This document shows positions 58,516 through 64,000 of a DNA stretch of 64,000 nt, piece by piece. Origin of the DNA: Phallus indusiatus (taxonomy: Eukaryota; Basidiomycota; Agaricomycetes; Phallales; Phallaceae). Position 1 is the first letter of the stretch. Each line of letters begins with the position of its first letter. A program made the position numbers and the translations under genes. The DNA is taken from contig JAQFWX010000015.1 of NCBI GenBank assembly GCA_027605045.1, forward strand, positions 170,455 through 234,454. Reading direction: 5' to 3'. The notes below the pieces were generated by a model, which did no database searches, was not told the DNA's origin, and worked only from the letters and a program-made list of their open reading frames with translations.

Positions 58516-61227
58516 TCAACTTTCAAAGTCCTCCGACTTGCGTTTCTGTTCTAGGTGCTCGTCACTGTCCGAGAGTCCTTTGTTTCGAGAAAGAGCATCC
58601 TCTCCGGTACCGATTTTATTTTTGTCTGGAGATGAAAATATCATATCGATCGACTCAAGAGGCTATCATGGAGAATCACGTCAAAATGAATCAATTGAAG
58701 ATAAATGAAAAACAGACCTTCAATGCGGTTTCTGGATAAAAGAAGTAGACAGCAGGAATAAAAGCGGCATTAAACACCGCGAACACTTTCAAGCACAAGG
58801 GTTTTCAACCCAGAAACTGATGCTGGAACAAATTTTTCGCTTACTGATATACGTCCGCCATTGTAAATTCTGAATCGCGACTGGAGTGATTTGAACAATA
58901 ACAAAGTTAAAAAGCCAGTTTGAAATAGTGGCAGTTGCTGCTCCTTTGGAACGAATGCGAAGAGTGCATACTGAAATGTTCATGCAATTTCAGTGCTGTG
59001 ATACTAACAGTGATACTAACATGTATAACACGTACTTTCTGCGGGATACTAAAATTGGATTAACGCACATAAATTAGGCTATCGTAATTTTATAAAGCAT
59101 GCGTTGTTAACTTACCAACCAAGGAATTGCTAGCCATCCGACAGCCTAAGCAAGATCGCGATAAACAGTGACAGGACTGCCTCTGAATCAACGTAAATAC
59201 TCACGAAAAAAGTGTTGACTTCGCGATAGGGTATCAGGGCAACGACAGGGTTGAACAGAGAAAAGATCCACTTACAGACAAACATCATAGCGGCCGCGGC
59301 TGCTCCCCTTGTTTTACTTTCAGTTGCCCCGGTAGCTAGAAGAACACCAAGCACGATCATTGATGCAGAACATCCCGCCGCGCAAACCATCATTGAACGA
59401 CGACGACCTAGTTTTTCAATGGCCTAGTTTTTTTTTTAGCATTGTATAGAATGTATAAGCGAAAGAGGGGAATAAGCATACAAATATAGGTATTAGAGAT
59501 GCTGCGAAACTAGAAAAGTTCGATAGTCAGTTTGTCGATGTGATATTCCCATTACTATGTGATAGCTTACTATTCAAGCCCGTTGAATCCTGATAACAAT
59601 CGCGATAAATTATTGGAGAGACCAATAGACGTAAAGACCAGCGTGAGACTGCGAGTTTATCAGTATTCTCTCAATAATGGTAACACAGCCAATGTTCATA
59701 CTGACTAGTATGTTATCAGATCTTTTCCCGCCACGTAAACGGATATTCATACGCCACGCAAGAATAAATATCACTCACTAATACCACCCATCTGTTTTGG
59801 CAGAGTCAATTAAGACAGATGACAAAATATGAAATTAGTACGCTCACTTGCTGCATTAGCTGTATGCCGAAACATAAACAAATCCTTCTAAAGTTTTGCA
59901 GTTCACCATTCTGGAAAAGTTCTTTGTAGCTGAAATTGCCACTGATTGATCGTTCCAAGGCTATAGCGTCCTCTATTTCTTTACTCTGTTCGATAACTAT
60001 GCGATCGGTAGGCTTGGCAGTTTTCGATGTGAGCCGTGCAAGTATTAAACGTGCCTCGTCCACCTTGTCGTGAGCGATCAGCCAACGAGGAGATTCTGAG
60101 AAGTTAATTATACAGTAATCAAGCAATGAATAAATGCGCAACAAATAACCTGGGAGGTCAATTAACATTATAATGAGAATCAGGGCAAAAACGGTTTGAA
60201 ACGCGATAGGTAGTCTCCAATTGATGTCGGAGTTGACGAAACTGAGACCATAGTCTAATAATTCATGAACAAAGTTGACTTTTTTTACCAAGATGGCGAC
60301 ATACCGAACCAGTAAGACACGGCGACTCCGGCAATGAGCATGGCTTGGCCAAACGCAAGGTCTCTACCTCTGTTTTTGGGTCTAGATACTTCGCTATTAT
60401 AGACGGGAATCGTGGCCGTATTCATACCTTGATTGGATGCATTAAATTCAGCCCAAATCGTAACACTTTGATAACTTAATTGAACGGTACCGTTTCCAAA
60501 TCCGGCGACAATGCGCCCGACAATCATTTGAGAAACTGTGAACGATGATGCTTGTATTGCAGCTCCGATTATCTAAAATCACGATCTATAATAAGACTTT
60601 TTGAGAAGGGAGAAAAATGGGGGAAGCTTACCAAAATAGCACTTCCTATCATTATTGAGACTCGTCGTCCCAATATTTCGCCTCTAAAAAGAATCAAGAT
60701 TGCACCAAACATACAACCCATCTATTGTTCGTCATTCTAAATGCTGCTCAAAGAATTATAACACAAAGCCATACTCACCTCGTATAAGCTGACCTGTATG
60801 CGTGTTTGGTGAATAAAAAAGCTGATGAAAGTAAGGAAACACTTACAATGTTGGCAACTTTGGCAGCCTTCTGAACTTGTTGACCATTTACGGTATGCAT
60901 AAGCTCAAACTGATCATTGAATCTTTGTAATAAAAGCAATCCTGAGAGGACGCCTGGCGATTAACCATGTGAAAAAACCCAATTATCAGATCTGCGGGAA
61001 TGAAATGGAGAATACAAACCTTGATCGTAGCCTGTGTATCAATGTAAGAAACACAAAGTTCATGTATATATATACGTGTTATATTTTTCTCACCGAAAAG
61101 CAAAAGCCCTACGGAAGCAGCTGCAGTAACCGCATTAGCAAGACTTTGCCTGAAAAAGGATCATTTTCTTTCATGAACAAAAATAGATTCTGCGAACTGA
61201 CCCTCTTAGTCTTTTCAGTCTGAGCAT
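58516..61227 (-). CDS. MFS sugar transporter, hexose type
   Basis: Start at 61227 (MLRLKRLR), spliced to GQSLANAVTAAASVGLLLFGYDQG. Signature strings: VGRIVAGFGNG, TATIPVYNSEVSRPKNRGRD (sugar-porter motif), PESPRWLIAHDKVDEA (second motif), and near the end KGAATATISNWLFNFVIVQITP, FNAAFIPAVYFFYPETA. The last exon encodes a polar cytosolic tail rich in Asp, Ser and Lys (KNKIGTGEDALSRNKGLSDS) and stops at 58516. About twelve membrane helices and ~12 introns are expected; not all borders were fixed. It imports hexoses by proton symport. Convergent with the phosphodiesterase gene (330 bp apart). Confidence 0.88.
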
Positions 61228-61329
61228 TGTGCTTTCTAAAAGTAAGCAGTGTCGCTGAAGATGGGCGAAAAGGGGAAAGGGGGTCGTCGACTAAGGGAGA
61301 AGAAGGTCGGAAGTTGATAAAGACCCACA

Positions 61330-62680
61330 CAGCGCAGCGCAGGTACCACAGGTGTCACAGGTGGCATTGGAACCAAATGCCTTTTATGTCTATATTTATC
61401 TAGAAGAGATCGAATAATTCAAAAACGAATTGGAGTTGAGAGTAAGAGTGGCTGGCAAACGGGCACGTGAAGACTACGTACTTTCTCCATTGAGTAACGT
61501 GAGTTTACCGATATTGATTCGGAGAGTTCATAGTGCTTCAATTCAGCTAAGTTAGGGCCATAACTGGCTCATAGTGGAGAAATACTCTCGGGTCATATAA
61601 ATATCATATATCTTGAAAATTAATGATTCTGGCCTGAAATTGTTAATTAGCCTTCGATTTATTCAAACGGGTCCGGAAATAATCAAACTCGAAGATAAAA
61701 CTTAAGGGAATCTAGACAAGGCAAAAGATGACACGCAGTTCGGAAATATCCCTATTTGATTCTCCATTCTCCACCAGCTGGCCGCATGACGGCATGCTGT
61801 AATCTGGTTCTCGTAAAAACGCCACATGTACCGAGTCAGGCTTCGAAAATCTGTTTTCAGTTCTTCAGACGGCAGATTGCGTTCAAAAATGTGACGTGAT
61901 TCTCTCACGTGGTGAGAACAGGTGCAATAACTTTAACCATGTATACATCGCGATTTAAACATAACTCATCTGGGGCACGGCAAGCTAGTAGGCTGCAGCA
62001 AATTTGTTTCACAACCAAGTGAATATCGACCTTTTTCAACAACTGAATGACAGCGTACAAGACATGAGATAAATTATTAACACACATGTAGATAATTGAT
62101 CCTCACACATTAATGAAGACTTAAGACTGAAAGCCTGCGATAGATAAATAGACCACGTATATAGGAGGCAAGACTTATTACACAAGATTATATCTGAACA
62201 AGAGGTATCAAAACAACTTATCGGAAGCACTGAGAGATATATGAAACAGCCCTACAAGTTTGACCTGCGATAACAACAAAGAGAAAAAAGCCAGTGTTAA
62301 TAAAGTAGCAGGTCATGTGGAAGCACAGCCTCGACCAACGCAGGGCGGTGAGGGTATTTACACGAAGGAAAGAATCACGGGCAAACGGGAGAATGATAAG
62401 AAGAAGAAAAAAAAAATATAAGCGGTATACCAGACGGGCTAATGGTGAAAAAAGCTGACTAAGGATGTAATAATACCGGCCATCGCCGAGAAGGACAAAA
62501 AAAACAGAGGGAAAAAAAGGAGTATAGGAAGTCGAGGGCGAACACTTAAATGGCAAAGAAATGATACAAGGAATGGAAGAAAGAACTTTGTTGCATATAA
62601 ATAACGATATTTGATCGATACTTATTCGCTGGTTATTGACGGATGAGGGACCCGGCGACGCAATTATGGCTTGGTTGCAC
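61330..62680. other. Intergenic region, transporter to Ser/Pro-rich gene
   Basis: Holds the promoter of the sugar transporter and the 3' flank of the next gene. Minus-strand frames up to 112 codons (62218-62556) have no motif. Nothing further was recognised. Confidence 0.5.
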
Positions 62681-62687
62681 TTTATTT

Positions 62688-64000
62688 TTACTTGGCCAAT
62701 CCATATCCATATCCGTCGTTAATTTCATTGCTATTGCGCTGGAGACCGCGATAAGGCGTGTAGACGATCCTGCCAGTGCCGTTCTCGAGGTCAGATTCTA
62801 CGATAGGTTCGGGAGTAGCAGGAGCATCGAAGGCTGCGTATTTGGTGCTTCCAGTTCCACTACCCGGGCGCTTTGATGATGCATTCTTAGAGGTTGACTC
62901 ATTGCTGCTAGTGCGCCTCAATGACTTGAAAGAAAGAGCACGGGTAGGTGTGACCGAGCGACGAACGTTGATGCTGCTGTTGCTGCTGTTGTTGGTGGTG
63001 CTGACGACGGAACGAGGAAGGGTGGCCATAGGAGTACCAGGAGTAGAGCCTGAAGCGTAAGCCCTCAACATTTCATCGGGACTTGTGAACGCAGAAGGAC
63101 CCTTGCCAAATCCGGCAAATGGATTGTTAGTCGTGGCAACGGGTGGTGGATTGGCCAGAGGGGCGACATAGACAGGGGCATGAGCCATGGCGACAGCGAC
63201 GGGATCAGGAGGAGGAAGGGAAGACTGAGATAGATTTCCGTAAGACGGGTTGTAAGGAGTGTTGTCTGTGAAAGGGTCGGATGTGGTAGGGGAGAGACGT
63301 GTAGGTGCCGGAGATGCTATAGGGGAGAAAGAAGGTTCGAGCGGTGAAGACGAGAAAAGCAGCTCATCATCTTTCTTAGCGGCCAATACTTTTACAAAAG
63401 AAAAACATCATCATTGATATAATACGAAATATATTCAAACGTGAAAAGGACTTACAGCTCAAGGCAGGAAGAACATTTTCATCTTTGATGTAAACGGACA
63501 TCTTGAGATCATTAGTTGAGACTGCTGGAACGGGATTTCTTTTCAGCACCGGACTAGCAACTTCGAACTCTTCAGCATCGTCGGCCGTAAAAGCAGTGTG
63601 GAACGCTCGACTTGCACGAGTGTGTTGAGTGTCGATGCTTGGCCGAGGCCTATCTCCTCCAACTCCCGAAGGGCGAGATATAGCCGCGGGAAGGTCAGGA
63701 ACCTCAGGTATATCTTCAGAAGAACGAGAAAATTTGGTATCGGCAGCGAAAGAGATGGCAGACTTTCGGTTCGTGGAAGCGTATGAGGCTACGGACTTGC
63801 GCACGGCCATCTCAGCGGGACCTAAGGCGGGATTGCGCAACCCGACTCCAGTTCCTTTTCTCATTCCTACACCAGCCATATTCCCGCTGTTAGTGGTGGC
63901 AATGCTAACAGGACGAAAATCGGGACCATAAGCCTGACTCATACGAGCCATACTTGCACGAGAGTTGCGCATAATGGCGATACTTTGTCTGATGGCTTCA
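62688..64000 (-). CDS. Ser/Pro/Ala-rich protein, C-terminal part (gene continues past the window)
   Basis: Two exons, from the window edge to 63456 and 63388-62688. The visible ~410 residues are low complexity, rich in Ser, Pro, Ala and Thr, with NPFAGFGKGPSAFTSPDEMLRAY and PTRALSFKSLRRTSS islands and a C-terminal YTPYRGLQRNSNEINDGYGYGL. No transmembrane helix or enzyme motif is seen. It resembles the cytosolic tail of basidiomycete single-pass cell-surface proteins, whose membrane segment would lie beyond base 64000, but this is inference. The frame upstream of 63972 is open to the edge, so the N-terminus is missing. Confidence 0.7.

Overview
The window begins with about 197 bp of CCCTAAA-type telomeric repeat, so position 1 is a chromosome end. 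Everything inward reads as a filamentous basidiomycete, most likely Agaricomycetes. The evidence is: genes with many 45-70 nt introns, an AA9 lytic polysaccharide monooxygenase, a DUF6533-type membrane protein, an OrsD-type subtelomeric protein, a TET/JBP-like dioxygenase, a Ty3 chromovirus and a Tad1-like LINE. The species cannot be named from the sequence alone. A seven-base TTTAGGG repeat is better known from plants than from fungi.

Regions. (1) 1-6.25 kb: telomere, minisatellites, a ~165 bp satellite, and a solo LTR with a perfect target duplication. (2) 6.25-13.2 kb: two minus-strand genes pointing at the telomere. One is an OrsD-domain protein cut off by a minisatellite; the other is a TET/JBP-like 2OG-Fe(II) dioxygenase. 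A ~140 nt structured small-RNA candidate with a terminal T-run occurs three times (5.1, 9.6 and 13.5 kb). (3) 9.8-11.4 and 13.6-23.3 kb: a degenerate tandemly duplicated array dense in minus-strand splice signals but lacking long reading frames. A homologous unit lies inverted at 34.9-35.4 kb and keeps a 58 nt intron. (4) 23.8-34.1 kb: a 21-bp minisatellite split by a 9.1 kb chromovirus with identical LTRs, TTATT target duplication and an extra ORF after integrase. A hairpin-rich LTR-like element follows at 34.4 kb. (5) 35.5-64 kb: ordinary chromosomal genes. These are a pepsin-like protease (-), AA9 LPMO (-), DUF6533 protein (+), GMC oxidoreductase (+), cyanamide hydratase (-), DAHP synthase (-), PI-PLC-X-like phosphodiesterase (+), sugar transporter (-) and a partial Ser/Pro-rich protein (-). 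An intact 7.5 kb LINE sits between the GMC gene and the cyanamide hydratase gene. Its target duplication covers the stop codon of the cyanamide hydratase.

The unique part looks like a saprotroph or plant-associated lifestyle set: secreted protease, LPMO, GMC oxidoreductase as possible electron or peroxide partner, and sugar uptake. One shikimate-pathway enzyme and one nitrile/cyanamide detoxifying enzyme sit beside them. No operon logic applies. For six spliced genes, exon joins were worked out by hand and checked by total length divisible by three: TET/JBP, AA9, DUF6533, GMC, cyanamide hydratase and DAHP synthase. The two-exon OrsD model was checked the same way.
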